64,000 bases of DNA from Atherix ibis (lineage: Eukaryota > Arthropoda > Insecta > Diptera > Athericidae). Shown here in pieces: positions 12,504 to 24,569 of the stretch. Location of the stretch: contig OY282610.1 of assembly GCA_958298945.1 (NCBI GenBank), positions 27,850,167-27,914,166 on the forward strand. Direction: 5' to 3'. A model generated the notes under the pieces. That model saw nothing but the letters and a program-made list of their open reading frames with translations. It was not told where the DNA came from and searched no databases. The translations under genes and the position numbers were made by a program. Every line of letters starts with the position of its first letter. The stretch's first letter is position 1.

Positions 12504-15500
12504 TTAGTCAGTGTATAAATATTGAAATAATGTAGCAGATGGGGCTCGGATTGGAACTAATTTATTTTCACCATCTGATCCTTTAAAAACAACATAATCC
12601 CTGCCATTAATAATTTTTTTAGTGCCAGTTTGTTGTGGTGTTGGTATTTTCTTGTTTCCATTTATACCACTGATACCGGCTAGTATATTTTGGCCACGCG
12701 AAAATATGCTCGTGTACGGTGGAGGTGGTGTTATTGTTTCAACGTAAAAGAATTGATTCGATTCAAATTTACCAGCATTTTGTTGCTTTGCCGTAGCCTG
12801 AAGAGATGCCGGTGCTTTTCTTGAATTCACGCATCGAAATATTACTTCGGTAAAAAATACAACAGTTGCCGTAGCAAATCCGGCTATCATTATGTAATAG
12901 GTCATTAAAAGATCACCATTGCGTAGCTGACGTTCTGTTCCTCCGAGATCTTGTGGGCAAATTTCAGCATTCGGCAAATTCTGCATCATCATATATTTAA
13001 TAATTCCAGATTCAACTAAATACAGTAATCTGAAGAAAAAAAATATCTTTATAATAATAATAACAACTAAGGATATTTTTATGAAAATATGAAGAAAAAA
13101 AATGAAAAGAATAAAAACAATTCGAAAAACTCATACTCAGGATCGAAGAGGGCACTCCATTGGGAGCCGTGCGGATAGGCAAAAGCTCGTTTTCTTCTCA
13201 TAATTGGATCTTTGGCAACTGCAAATGGACAATGCACCTTCTCATCTTCTCTATTTATACGTTTTCTATACTGATAATCCGTGTAAATTACATGGTCTAT
13301 GGCAGGCCGATCACGAACAAACACGTAATTTTTCTTTTCAACCAACGTTATAAGTGTTTCCGTATCATTTCGATTATCCGTAAATATAACTCGATTTTTC
13401 AATATCATACGATTAAGTATATTCAAAGATTCTTCATTCTGCAAAAAAGAAAACAAAAAAAAAATGTTTTTGCATTAAAATCGTGTACTCATATTAGTAG
13501 ATAATAATAATATTACTCGTATTGATACAAAAATTGACGACATACAGGAATATCCAATTTGTGTTTCGGAAAGTTAAGTTAAAAACACTTGTACTTAAAA
13601 TTCAGATATCTTTAAAATTTATATTTAATTAGATTTTTTTAACATTGGCAATATAATATTTGTTAAAATTATAATAACTAGAATTCTTGCAGGACTCAAT
13701 CCTTTAAGGTAATTTTAAATGACTTTTTCCCAAATTTCGGTCTGTAATTGAGCAATTACTAGACGGAAGTTGGTTTTTAAATGCTCTAAATAAGATCTTT
13801 TGTATCGTATTACAAGGAAAAACTCAACTTGACGATCTTGGAGGCCAATAGAAATCACTTAATTTGAAAATTACGCCTGTTGGGAATTTTATGCACCCAA
13901 TCTTGTTCGAGCACCCAATCTGTGTATCTTCTGCACATTTCATGGATGTCAGTCTTCAATTAATGCAATTTTATTTAATTTAATAATTAAATAAAACACA
14001 ATAAAAAATGCCAAACCATAAACTAAACAAATACTATATTAAATGATATATATATATTAAACAACTACAAAATGACAATACTATACTTTCTGAATCACCA
14101 AATGGATACTCGTAACAATTTACTTTTGTCGGATTTTGTTAAGTTTCCGATTAGATTTTCTTTTTTAAAAAACGCCAACAAAATATGGTATACGTATTAA
14201 CCATTATTAGTAAGAGTTCAAAAGATAATTTCTTCATATTAAATATTCAATAGATTACAAGTGTTAAAAGAAAGTTTAATTGGCCAATTAAATGCGATTC
14301 AATAATTGTCAGTTAATTTTTATACATTGTACGTGTATGCGAATAAAGTAAGTTTGGAAAATTGGGTAGTGGAGGATTGTTATACGTATCATGATTTCCC
14401 GAATATATAAAAATTAATCAGACTGAACAAATTTTGTATATAAATTATTAGATATTCATACAATTATTACATGACGATTATAAATACATATTAGCGCTGT
14501 ATTTTTTATGTTTTATTAATATTGGTTTTATTATCAATATGATTTATGATCGTATTTAATTGATTTCTCATTGGGTTGAATAATAAAATAATAATTATTT
14601 GTGGGGGGATTGTTTAAAGTCGATAGAGTTAGAAATTTTTTTTTTATTTTTTTTTAACTGTCTATGTGAAAAGGACTATCATTAGTAATCGTATACGTAC
14701 ATTTTTTATAGCGTATTCAATGCCACCACCCCGTTGTGCTACGAAGTGCTTCTCCTTTCGAATGATATCACCAACATTGTTGATTGGCAGGGTGAATTTC
14801 GAAAGTGTAAGAAATGCTGTTAGATTGGCTGTATAAAATGATGTTAAAATTGTTATAAAAATCCACCATGTTGCAAATAGTAAACGTGTTGAATCTGAAA
14901 ATTCATTAAAAAAACTATTATAGTGTTTAATTGATAGTTAAGCCCTTGTAAAAACTATAACAAAAAAACAAAGAAACTATTTCGAAAAAAAACTTTACAA
15001 GAAAACAAAAATTGAATATATTCAAAATCTAAAAAAAAAAAAAAAACCTTCTCATTTTAAGGAAATTTCTTTAATTTGTTTTTCCCCTTTTTTGATATGT
15101 ACTTAATAGTTTCTATCACTTTACGAATATAAAAAGGACTCTTATTATTAAAACGATTGATAAATATTTAATATTTATTACAAAATTTTTTTGAACTCAT
15201 TTAAAAAGAAATACTTTTTTTATTATTATTATTATTATTAGCTTTTTTTTTTGTAAAATCGATTATGTAAAATCTTTGAAATTTAATTATTCGATTTTAA
15301 AATGAATAAATAAACTTATTTTGTTAATTTTTAATTTAAAAAAATTACCATTTAAAATTTATTATTATTTTAATTTATTTCAGAAAATCAACTCTTTCGC
15401 ATTATTTTAATAATGGACACTTTTAATTCTTATTATTATTTTAATTTATTTCAGAAAATCCACTCTTTCGCATTATTTTAATAATGAACACTTTTAATTC

Positions 15501-17208
15501 TTGTTCGTGTTTTGTTATTTTTTTTTTTTAATTTATCATAAATTTAAAATTATTTTTCATTTAACCCGTGAAATTTATTTCAATAACTTACACTTTTGAT
15601 TAATTTTAAATAATTTAATTTTTTATTTAATAAAATCAATATCTTAAATTTATTACACGTTTACGTATTAATAATTTAATGCACTGTTGATAATTGATTT
15701 ATTTTCAATTTAAACAAATCAAAACTTTCAAAAATTGATATTCTTACAAAACAATTCACTTTTAAAAATAGGGTTTTAATTTTTTTCATATTTTCCATTT
15801 AAAAAATTTTAACCCCTAAATGTATTTGCACTTTTAATTATTGTTTTTTCTATGCAAAATTTACTCGTTAAAATTTATTGTAAATTTGGTATTTTGTTTT
15901 TATTTAAAACAAATCCATACCTACCCTCTTACCTGCCCGTCAAATTTTATTTTAAGAAATCACAATTTTTTTTAAAATTTATTAATCACAATAAATTTCA
16001 TATCAATTATAAATTTTGATTACTTCTCTTTTTGTACGTGTACCATTTTTTGTTTTTATAATTTTTTTTTTGTTGTTGTTGAAAGAAATTATTAGAAACT
16101 TTCTCAAAATGAGCATATATATACTAAAATACAAATGAATATATATATATAAAAAAATAAAAAAAATAAAAATAAAATACGTTTTTTTTAACAAAAAAAA
16201 AAAAAACGTACAACGTACACGTTTTTAATGTTCCAAATAATTTGTATTAATTATGAAATTTTAATTTTCAATTTCATCTTTTAAGTACATATGTCTACAT
16301 AAATTTTTTTTTTAAGGGACATAAAATTACCTGCAATTGGTGATAAGGTGCTGCCTTGTTTCATGAGTGCACCGTAAACAAACCAAGCACAATGGCTAAG
16401 ATTGTATGCTGGCTGCATTTGATCTCCAGTCAATTTCATTCGGATAATTATCAAAACATATATGATTGGACCGACAGCTAATAGAGAAACCAAAATCAAA
16501 ATCCACACCTCCTTTTCGAATGGTGCTAAAAGTCCAGATCCGGTCGCCGATTCTGTCGGCCGTAACATAATCATAATCCATTCGCCCTCATCTAGAGTTG
16601 TTGTCGAATAGTAAATATATTTTCTGGCATCGGCAATAAGCGGAATAAATGCAGCGGCTAGATCTGCTTTCTGTTAATTATAAAATGAAGAAAATTACAC
16701 AAAAAAGAAAAAAAATATTTTTTTTTAAATTTTTCTAATTGAAATCCTTTTTTTTTCTTAAAAAAATTCCTCTAATATGAAGATAAAAGTTTTGATTATT
16801 AAAAAATTAACAAACCTTTTTATTCATTGTCTCGAAAAGGCTACCATCTAGATCCTGTGTAGATCCGAGAATATTTTTTTCTGGTACAATAACTTCGTAT
16901 GTAAAATTGAACTTTTCTGATAGAAAATTAACTATCTCGAAACAAACACCTTTTCCGATGCGTATATTATTTTCAATTGTTGTATAGCTGAGAGGGAAAT
17001 CTTCAAAGGTTGCTATAATTAAATTTTGTCCATTAATTGAATCCTTGAGTTTTTTAAATTGCATTAATTTATTATTTTGATGTGCATTCTCCTTTACTGA
17101 TATCCCATCAATTACTGTTGTATTAGTATCATTAATTGGTATCTGATTGGCAAGATTGCATGTTGCATTTATACATATTGCTGCTAAAATCACTTCGATT
17201 CCCGTCAT
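12504..17208 (-). CDS. Ir76b: Ionotropic receptor of the iGluR family, most like co-receptor Ir76b
   Basis: Five exons join in frame to about 584 aa: 16816-17208, 16331-16670, 14701-14894, 13137-13438 and 12504-13029, all GT/AG. The protein opens with a signal peptide (about residues 1-21) and, after a short spacer, goes straight into the ligand-binding S1 lobe (IIATFEDFPLSY, GKGVCFEIVNFLSEKFNFTYEV). There is no large amino-terminal domain, which argues against Ir8a, Ir25a and Ir93a. Membrane segments are at about 187-208, the pore loop 220-245 (GALMKQGSTLSPIAD), 250-272 with the SFYTANLTAF version of the channel signature, and 451-473. The S2 lobe lies between (VAQRGGGIEYAIKN onward). Ir76b is known as a co-receptor for amine, salt and amino-acid sensing in insect neurons; Drosophila Ir76b is a little over 600 aa. 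The subfamily call comes from overall layout and remembered motifs, not a search. Intron 3 carries a transposon relic and intron 2 a 71-bp tandem duplication. Confidence 0.82.
13545..14113. mobile_element. 569-bp non-autonomous mariner-like relic in intron 3 of the receptor
   Basis: Terminal inverted repeats CAGGAATATCCAATTTGTG (left) and, read from the other end, CGAGTATCCATTTGGTG are bounded by TA at 13543-13544 and 14114-14115, the Tc1/mariner target. Inside, minus-strand translation gives the transposase C-terminal region (NFRLVIAQLQTEIWEKV-like at 13700-13770), a WPPR box at 13838-13850, then a jump to the region just before the first catalytic Asp (QIGCSNK near 13905). The catalytic centre and the 72-bp repeat region have been deleted. 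Same family as the elements at 17.9-20.8 and 39.9-42.0 kb. Confidence 0.7.
15361..15502. repeat. Tandem duplication, 71 bp x 2, in intron 2 of the receptor
   Basis: Two nearly identical copies share CAGAAAATC, CTCTTTCGC and AATAATG landmarks at a 71-base offset (for example 15381 and 15452). The copies differ at only a few bases, so the duplication is recent. The surrounding intron (14895-16330) is otherwise AT-rich and without other structure. Confidence 0.85.
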
Positions 17209-17940
17209 ATTACGAAATCCTCGAGATTCATGCTTTAGGTTTTAGGACTGCGACAGGACTAAAAGTAAGCGTAGCGGTCGTCTAGTCGATGCTATATTCT
17301 CTAAACCATACATTAACGATGGTTACCCAAACCACAATTTTTTCATTGGGTCGGGGGAATGCTGATCGATTGGGTCCGGCCCATCTTATTGTTGACAGTA
17401 TGCTTCACATCGACTGATTATTAATCAACACAGTCCGTCGGGTCACTTGTTTGATGTGTGACTTCATATGCAGTGAAATTTATTCGTTGACCACCTGTCC
17501 CATATTCCTCGTACATACACAGGCATGTTAGGTAAGGTGTATTATTGAATAAATACTGACCGAATACCGTCAATTTTTACAATAATAAACTCGTCAAGGT
17601 TCTCTTCTATATACAATTCTCCCCACCACCTTTCATCTTATTATTAAGTAGTTCGGCCAGTAATTGTGGGTCAAATTAATGCAAACAACCAACAGATTAC
17701 ATACATACATATACAAACAATAATCAACTTTTACTATTAGAAAAAAAAAAAATTAACAAAAAACAAAAATAAAACTACATTTTTGATTGATTGTGCAATA
17801 TGTTCAGAAAAATTAACTGAATGTTTTTTTTTTAAGTTTATTTTTTATTAATTATTGTTTTTCACTACCTTTATTTGTTCATATTCCTATCATACACATA
17901 CAGATAATAATATTCGATTTAAAATTAAAATTTATGAATA
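17209..17940 (-). promoter_or_regulatory. Upstream region of the ionotropic receptor gene
   Basis: About 420 bases next to the start codon (17209-17640) are noticeably less AT-rich than the surroundings and have no open frame or repeat, which fits a 5' UTR and promoter. Specific elements could not be assigned. From about 17700 the sequence becomes low-complexity again until the transposon at 17.94 kb begins. Confidence 0.4.
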
Positions 17941-17943
17941 TAA

Positions 17944-20818
17944 AAGGTAATTTATTCCGTTTGAAATTAATGCGTTAGAAAATAAAGATAAATAAAATAT
18001 ATAAATAATTTATATTTAGGTTAAATTTTTATTTTATACAATTACATAAACTTTGCCATTAATAATATAACTTTAAATAATTGTTACCAGTGTTTATACA
18101 TGACTCAATCCTTTTGATGTAATTTTTTATGTGCCATTTTTACATTTACACATTTCGGATTGTAATTCGGTCATTATCTGACGGAAATTGATTTTTATAT
18201 GTTTTAAAATTTAGTAATTATCTGCAAAAATACGATCTTTGAGCAATAAAACAATCACATTTAATTCAGATTTTAATTATTCAGTTAATCATAAACACCA
18301 TACATTGTGGGTTTCAGATCTCCATATACTGCAGAGAGTAACTTTTCACGATACATTGGCATTTATACAAGAAACTGTGGCTTTTTACAGAGCCCCATTT
18401 ACACCAGACAGTCACTTTTGCGAATACAATAGATTCTTGATAGTTATTTGTGGATTTTCAGAACCCCATATACTTCAGACAGTATTTTTTGCGGATAAAA
18501 TTGCTTTTCCATAGTCAATTGTGGGTTTTCAGAGCTCCGAATACACCAGATAGTAATTTTTCGATGATAAAATGCCTTCTCTATAGTCAGTTGTGGGTTT
18601 TTAGAGCCCCCAATTACACCAGACAGTCACTTTTGCGAATACAATAGATTCTTGATAGTTATTTGTGGATTTTCAGAACCCCATATACTTCAGACAGTAT
18701 TTTTTGCGGATAAAATTGCTTTTCCATAGTCAATTGTGGGTTTTCAGAGCTCCGAATACACCAGATAGTAATTTTTCGATGATAAAATGCCTTCTCTATA
18801 GTCAGTTGTGGGTTTTTAGAGCCCCCAATTACACCAGACAGTCACTTTTGCGAATACAATAGATTCTTGATAGTTATTTGTGGATTTTCAGAACCCCATA
18901 TACTTCAGACAGTATTTTTTGCGGATAAAATTGCTTTTCCACAGTCAATTGTGGGTTATTAAAGCCCTATAAAATTTAGGTAGTTATTTTTCTGATAAAA
19001 TTGTTTTTCCACAGTCAATTATGGGTTTTCAGAGCTCCGAATACACCAGATAGTAATTTTTCGATGATAAAATGCCTTCTCTATAGTCAGTTGTGGGTTT
19101 TTAGAGCCCCCAATTACACCAGACAGTCACTTTTGCGAATACAATAGATTCTTGATAGTTATTTGTGGATTTTCAGAACCCCATATACTTCAGACAGTAT
19201 TTTTTGCGGATAAAATTGCTTTTCCACAGTCAATTGTGGGTTATTAAAGCCCTATAAAATTTAGGTAATTATTTTTCTGATAAAATTGTTTTTCCACAGT
19301 CAATTATGGGTTTTCAGAGCTCCGAATACACCAGATAGTAATTTTTCGATGATAAAATGCCTTCTCTATAGTCAGTTGTGGGTTTTTAGAGCCCCCAATT
19401 ACACCAGACAGTCACTTTTGCGAATACAATAGATTCTTGATAGTTATTTGTGGATTTTCAGAACCCCATATACTTCAGACAGTATTTTTTGCGGATAAAA
19501 TTGCTTTTCCACAGTCAATTGTGGGTTATTAAAGCCCTATAAAATTTAGGTAGTTATTTTTCTGATAAAATTGTTTTTCCACAGTCAATTATGGGTTTTC
19601 AGAGCTCCGAATACACCAGATAGTAATTTTTCGATGATAAAATGCCTTCTCTATAGTCAGTTGTGGGTTTTTAGAGCCCCCAATTACACCAGACAGTCAC
19701 TTTTGCGAATACAATAGATTCTTGATAGTTATTTGTGGGTTTTCAGAGCCCCATATACTTCAGACAGTATTTTTTGCGGATAAAATTACTTTTCCTCAGT
19801 CAATTGTGGATTATTGGAGCCCCATAAAATTTAGGTAGTTATTTTTCTGATAAAATTATTTTTCCACAGTCAGTTATGGGTTTTCAGAGCCCCAAATACA
19901 CCAGATAGTAACTTTTGCGGATACAATAGATTCTTGACAATTATTTGTGGGTTTTCAGAGCCCCATATACTTCAGACAGTATTTTTTGCGGATAAAATTG
20001 CTTTTCCTGAGTCAATTATGGGTTTTTGGAGCCACATATAATTCAGACAGTTACTTTTTGCTGATAAAATCAGTAGTGGGTTTTCAGAGCCCCATATATA
20101 CCCGAACGTTACTTTCCGCGGGTGCAATATCTTCTCTTCAGTCAACAGTAGATTTTTGAGAGCCCCATATACTTCAAGTAGTCACTTTATGCGGTTACAA
20201 TGTCTCCTATTCAGTCAATTGTATGTAATCAAAGCCCCATATACATAAGAGAATCAGTTTTCATCGATAAAATGGCTTCTATATAGTCAGTTATGGGTTT
20301 TCAGAGCCCCGAATACACCAGAGAGTAATATTTTCGACGATAAAATGGCGTCGTTACAGTCAGTCTTTGGTTTTCAGAGCCCCATATACTTCAGACAGTC
20401 ACTTTCCGCGGGTACAATGGCTTCTATATAGTCAGTTGTGAGTTTTCAGAGCCCCAAATACACCAGACAGTCACTTATGGAGTTTCAGAGCTTCATATAC
20501 TTCAGACAGTTACTTTTTGTAGGTACAAAGTCTCCTCTTTAGTCAACTGTGGATTATCAGAGACCCGAATATGCTAATTTTGCTTATTGACATATCCACC
20601 CAACTATAAATGAGCCTCATCGTTGAATACAAAGCCTGTTGTTTTAGCACCCAGTCGGCGTATCTTATGACCATTTCATAAATAATTACCTTTAATGATT
20701 TATAATTAAAAAAAGGCAGTTTTTAAGCTAAATAAATTTTATCTCAAATAATATATACTTTTAACAACACATCAAATGACATTGATGTACTTTCCTAACT
20801 TAAAAATGGATAATATGT
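17944..20818 (-). mobile_element. Mariner-like element expanded by an internal 72-bp repeat array
   Basis: Left end near 17944 (AAAGGTAATTTATTCCG) and right end near 20818 (reads TATTATCCATTTTTAAG on the minus strand) are degenerate versions of the termini at 39,902/41,968. Minus-strand translation near 18095-18190 gives the transposase tail (NFRQIMTELQSEMC). At 20565-20690 lies the segment leading to the first catalytic Asp (DEAHL-like, followed by the Y-V/I-N-K box). Between them the transposase is replaced by about 31 tandem 72-bp units. No functional transposase remains. It lies about 0.7 kb upstream of the receptor gene. Confidence 0.65.
18296..20580. repeat. Transposase-derived 72-bp satellite array 1, with higher-order repeats
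   Basis: About 31 monomers of roughly 72 bp carry GTGGGTTTTCAGAGCCCC, ATACACCAGACAGT and GGATAAAATTGCTTTTCC in order. The marker ATTCTTGATAGTTATT occurs at 18433, 18648, 18863, 19148, 19433 and 19718: two steps of 215 bp (three monomers), then three of 285 bp (four monomers). Copies within these blocks are almost identical, while monomers inside one block differ strongly; this is the hallmark of a higher-order repeat. Monomers from 19730 to 20580 are more diverged. The reverse complement of a monomer encodes part of a mariner-like transposase. Confidence 0.9.
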
Positions 20819-22600
20819 TATTGGTATAAGTTTCAGTGGCTCCAACTTATACTATATTCGTAAATATTACAATAGTATATGTTATTAAGTAGTTTAACTT
20901 CTTTAATAGGATTGTTAAAGGCCACAACCTATGGACTTGAATATTTCAAAGTGGACGTCATATTGCATTCGACTTGCTAGCGTCAATATTATGAATAGGC
21001 AGGGTCACCGGGACGCGTGCAATAAAGCTCGCTAAAGATCTATTTCGACCGTAACGATATTTGTTAGATAGAAATTGCAATTAACTAATATTATTATTCT
21101 GATACTGTTTATAGTAGTGCCTACAAATATTCATTATTTAAATTGCGTAAATTTTTGCAAAAAAAAATTTTTGTTTTTAATAACAATTCAAACGTTTTTC
21201 AATTGCGTTTAATTGTATTGACCGTAAAGAAAACTGTATGCAATCGATTATCTGGTAAATAACTTGGCGTAAACATGCAAGAATGGATAATATTTAAAAA
21301 AAATAATTGGAAGAGGGCATATTATTTTTAATGTTGCATATTTATCTGCAAAAACTGTTTGTATGCCGTGGCGTGTATATAATAAATAAATTTTTTTATG
21401 GTTTGTGCAGTTTTTTATTTGTGTTTGATTTTAATGTATGATGGGTGGCAGGAAAGTTATCAGACTTAATTTATTTTAATTTTTTTCTTTATCAATAATA
21501 TCCACCTTGGGCAACCATTCGTGGCAGCAGTTTTGTAAAGATTCAATTGGAATTGGGTTAAGCTCTTCGGTTAAAATACTTTGGATGCTGTCGACAGTAG
21601 ATTTTAAGTGGTTTTTGATTTTGGAAAATAATATTGTATTGTAGAATTATATGGCCTGTGATCAGGTAGGAATAGAAGGTCTGTGGAATCACAGGAATTC
21701 ATTTTTTCCGATATAAAAACCATCTCAGTGACTGCTGACACTGTCTGGTGTTACTCGAAAAGCCCTTTCCCTGAGTCTTTTGAGGGTTTTTTTTCATTAA
21801 AAAAAATTGGTTGAAAAAAAATATTTATTAACGGTCGGACCTCGGAGGAGCTCTTACTCGTTTCAAAATTTCATAAGTTTCTGATATTGATGGTGTGCCT
21901 GAGCGAGAAAGCTCGCCTTCCGCTATTTCTTGACCAACCGAAAAGGCTTCTTGCCCAGTTCGGTTTGTTGCAAGTTTTTGTGAGTCCACAAATTTTTAGG
22001 TAGTTACAAATACCATAGTCACATGGGCTGCGAAGTCATAAAAGGGAGGAGGGGGTGCTGTTGAGCCACAGAAATCCTTTTTCCCAGCAAGAACTCGTTT
22101 ATGAAGATGGCCATACAAGAAGAGGCGTTGGCATGATGGAGCATCGAAGTGCCTTTTAAGAACTTCTTTTTCTGAGCCTTTTATCATAAGAACTTCTTTA
22201 TATTAATACTCGGTTGACAATATATCCTAGACAATAAGTAAACCATTACTCATTCGGAACTTCTAATAAGTTTTCGCTATTGATGGTCTTTCTAAGCAAG
22301 GTTTGTCTTCTGCTGTGTCTATAAATACTTTACACCACCAAAATACGTGTGCTCTTAATAAGGAGGAATTTGCCCCATAGGCTCGTTAAAATTTTGTCGT
22401 AAGCCAAATACGCCGATTTAATACAAAATTTTAAGGTATATCGTTGCTCCAAATTTTTTGCTGTTATATTTCTTGCAATGCACTACAGACGCACAGCTTC
22501 ACTAATTATGCTCTATAGGGTCTCTAAGTTACTGGACGTGGTTGAAACTTTTGCAAGCCAGAAGTATTGCCAGATCTCTCTCAGAAATGTCAGTCTCATA
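20819..22600. other. Intergenic DNA with probable unrecognised decayed repeat
   Basis: 20,819-21,420 is ordinary AT-rich sequence. From about 21,480 to 22,590 the base composition is more balanced. The minus strand gives protein-like fragments (for example KDFCGSTAPPPPFYDFAAHV near 22,010-22,080) broken by stops, with a repeated phrase AAGAACTTCTTT at about 22,157 and 22,189. This resembles an ancient mobile element, but I cannot name the family. Confidence 0.4.
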
Positions 22601-22621
22601 ATTTTTCTACACACCTAATAT

Positions 22622-23610
22622 TGTACAGCGTGTTTTTTATGTTCCAGATCGATTTTGTTTGGCCGCCATTTTGATTTGAATGACATTTGTCTATTGGCAT
22701 TTCACAGTTTCGTAGAGAGTAGTCGATAAAAATTTATTATAAAGCATTTAATGCCCCCAAAACGTAGTGAAATTATTAATTTAAATAATTGTTTAATTGC
22801 GAACATTTGGGCACTAAAAACATTCAACTGACACACGAAAGACTACTACACCCTCGTCGAGTAACTGTATGGTGTGCCATTTGGGCTGGCGTCATTATTG
22901 GGCCATATTTCGTTGAGGATGCTGGATGCAATGCTGTAACAGTTACTGGTGACCGGATATAACAGTTACTGGTGACCGCTATCGGGACATGTTGGAAAAC
23001 TTTCTGAATCAATTAGGCCTACAGAAGATGTGGCTCCATCAAGACGGTGCCACATCACACACAGCTCATGCTACGATGCAAATTTTGAGAGAAATTTTTT
23101 CTGGCCGAATTATCAAACAACAAAACTTTTTCTTCTCCAAATAATTCTTAATCAGTTTTCCTCTTCCAAAAAATTTCCTTATTTTTCTTCCTGTAAAAGT
23201 CACCATTTTTGAGAATTAAAAAAATTCATATTTTTATTACTAAATAATTTTTAAAAATCCAAAAAAAAAAATACAATTTTTTATAGTATATTTTAGTCTA
23301 GTACGCAACAGTATTGAGTGTGAATTCGAGGTGCCCGATAGTTGCCACCATTTTTAATCCAGTTTATCTGCCACACCTCATCGGTATAAAAATTTTGTTA
23401 TTTAATATTAATTTGGTTTTTTTTTTTCATTATTATTTTATTAGTCATAGATATTTTTTCATAATTGAACAATTATTTAAATAAAATGTTTTCATAGTTT
23501 TAACACGTTGTTGCGTTATCAAATATAATAAATTATATTGTCAAATCTCAACAGACAAATGTCATTCAAACGAAAATGGCGCATACTGAATATAGATTTG
23601 ATCATGTTGT
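22622..23610 (+). mobile_element. Internally deleted mariner-like element with inverted ends
   Basis: The arm at about 22,660-22,715 (CGCCATTTTGATTTG, AATGACATTTGTCTATTGG) recurs inverted at about 23,545-23,585. Plus-strand translation between them gives a transposase core in shifted frames: VTVWCAIWAGVIIGPYF-like (22,858-22,910), then TGDRYRDMLENFLNQL and MWLHQDGATSHTAHATM (22,965-23,080), so the second catalytic Asp box is present. A 25-bp tandem duplication at 22,938-22,978 (CAGTTACTGGTGACCG) breaks the frame. The N-terminal and C-terminal parts are missing. Confidence 0.65.
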
Positions 23611-23811
23611 ACATATTTAAATTCACTTTGTTGTCCGTAAAATGTCTTTGATAAAGGGTTATCCAATTTGTACTATGGAAAATCAACTTAAATAAGAAAT
23701 TCTTATTGTAATAAACATTTTTATATTAATATATTTCTCAAATTATGCCATTATATTGATTTAGAGAAAATTGACTCAAATCTGTCCGATTGACCCAAAG
23801 TCGGACAATCC

Positions 23812-23883
23812 GAACCATGTTAAATAAAGTCGTTTATTCCGAGATTTAATTTTACATGGTTTGGATTATCCGATTTATTTTAT
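23812..23883. repeat. Short imperfect palindrome
   Basis: GGACAATCCGAACCATGT at 23,812-23,829 pairs with ACATGGTTTGGATTATCC at 23,866-23,883, leaving a 36-base AT-rich loop. It may be the collapsed ends of a miniature transposon; a solo mariner-type terminus (AAAGGGTTATCCAATTTGTAC) lies just upstream at 23,654. Confidence 0.55.
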
Positions 23884-23909
23884 AATTTGATAACATTTTA
23901 AAGGTAACT

Positions 23910-24490
23910 TCATAATGCCTCTCTCAGAGAGGCCCTGGTCCCCATTGGTGAAAAACTCGACTAAGCCATTTTTACAATGTTTTCTTGACGTTAATTTCTT
24001 ATTACTAAGGAAGTTTTGCAATAATAATAAAAAAAAATATGGTAATCAATTAGTGCCAGGGCTGGACCATAAAGTGAATGAATCAAAACTCACTATAGAC
24101 GGGTGTGGGCTGGCGTTATCCTGATAGAATACAACACCTCTCCTGTTGGCCAATTTTGGTAGCTTTTGGTAAATCGCTAGCTTCAAACGGTCCAATTGTT
24201 GAGAATAGAAGTCCAAATTTTTTATTTGGCACCTTTCTTTCCAGTACCACCAAATGAGCAGCAAAACCTTTTTGGCCGTTAGTCCTGGATTGGCCACCCG
24301 CGTTTTGACCACGATCGTTTTCGCACAATATTGTCGTATGTGACCCATTTTTCATCCCCAGTCATTATCCGTTTAAAAAATAGGTCGATTTCGGTCCGTT
24401 TAACCATGGCTTCGCAGATGGAAATTCGATCTATAATGTTTTTTGCATCAATTCGTGTGGTACCCGAAAAATCCAACTTCATCCAAATGG
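23910..24490 (-). pseudogene. Mariner transposase pseudogene (mauritiana-type motif layout)
   Basis: Minus-strand frames give, in order, an ISICEAMVKRTEIDLFFKRI-like segment, the first catalytic Asp in TGDEKWVTYDN (about 24,335-24,370), RKRSWSK, a KVLL-IWW box, QQLDRLKLAIYQKLPKLANR and the second catalytic Asp in VVFYQDNASPH (about 24,100-24,140). Frameshifts occur near 24,280 and 24,200. The third catalytic box is lost or unrecognisable toward 23,915. The RKRSWSK and LANRRGVVF wording is that of classical mariner elements. Confidence 0.8.
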
Positions 24491-24569
24491 CTTAAACCTG
24501 TTTTGTGTGTATTACTATTACAATAATTCTTGTAAGTCTCGATTCTTTTTGAGGTAATTTTTGATGATT

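Noticed and set aside
12504..17208. Assignment of the receptor as a true ionotropic glutamate receptor or Ir93a
   Set aside because: No amino-terminal domain precedes S1, and the total length of about 584 aa fits the short-form Ir76b-like layout better.
18300..20580. CRISPR-like regular array
   Set aside because: The unit has no constant repeat with unique spacers; whole monomers vary together, and it is a eukaryotic satellite of transposase origin.
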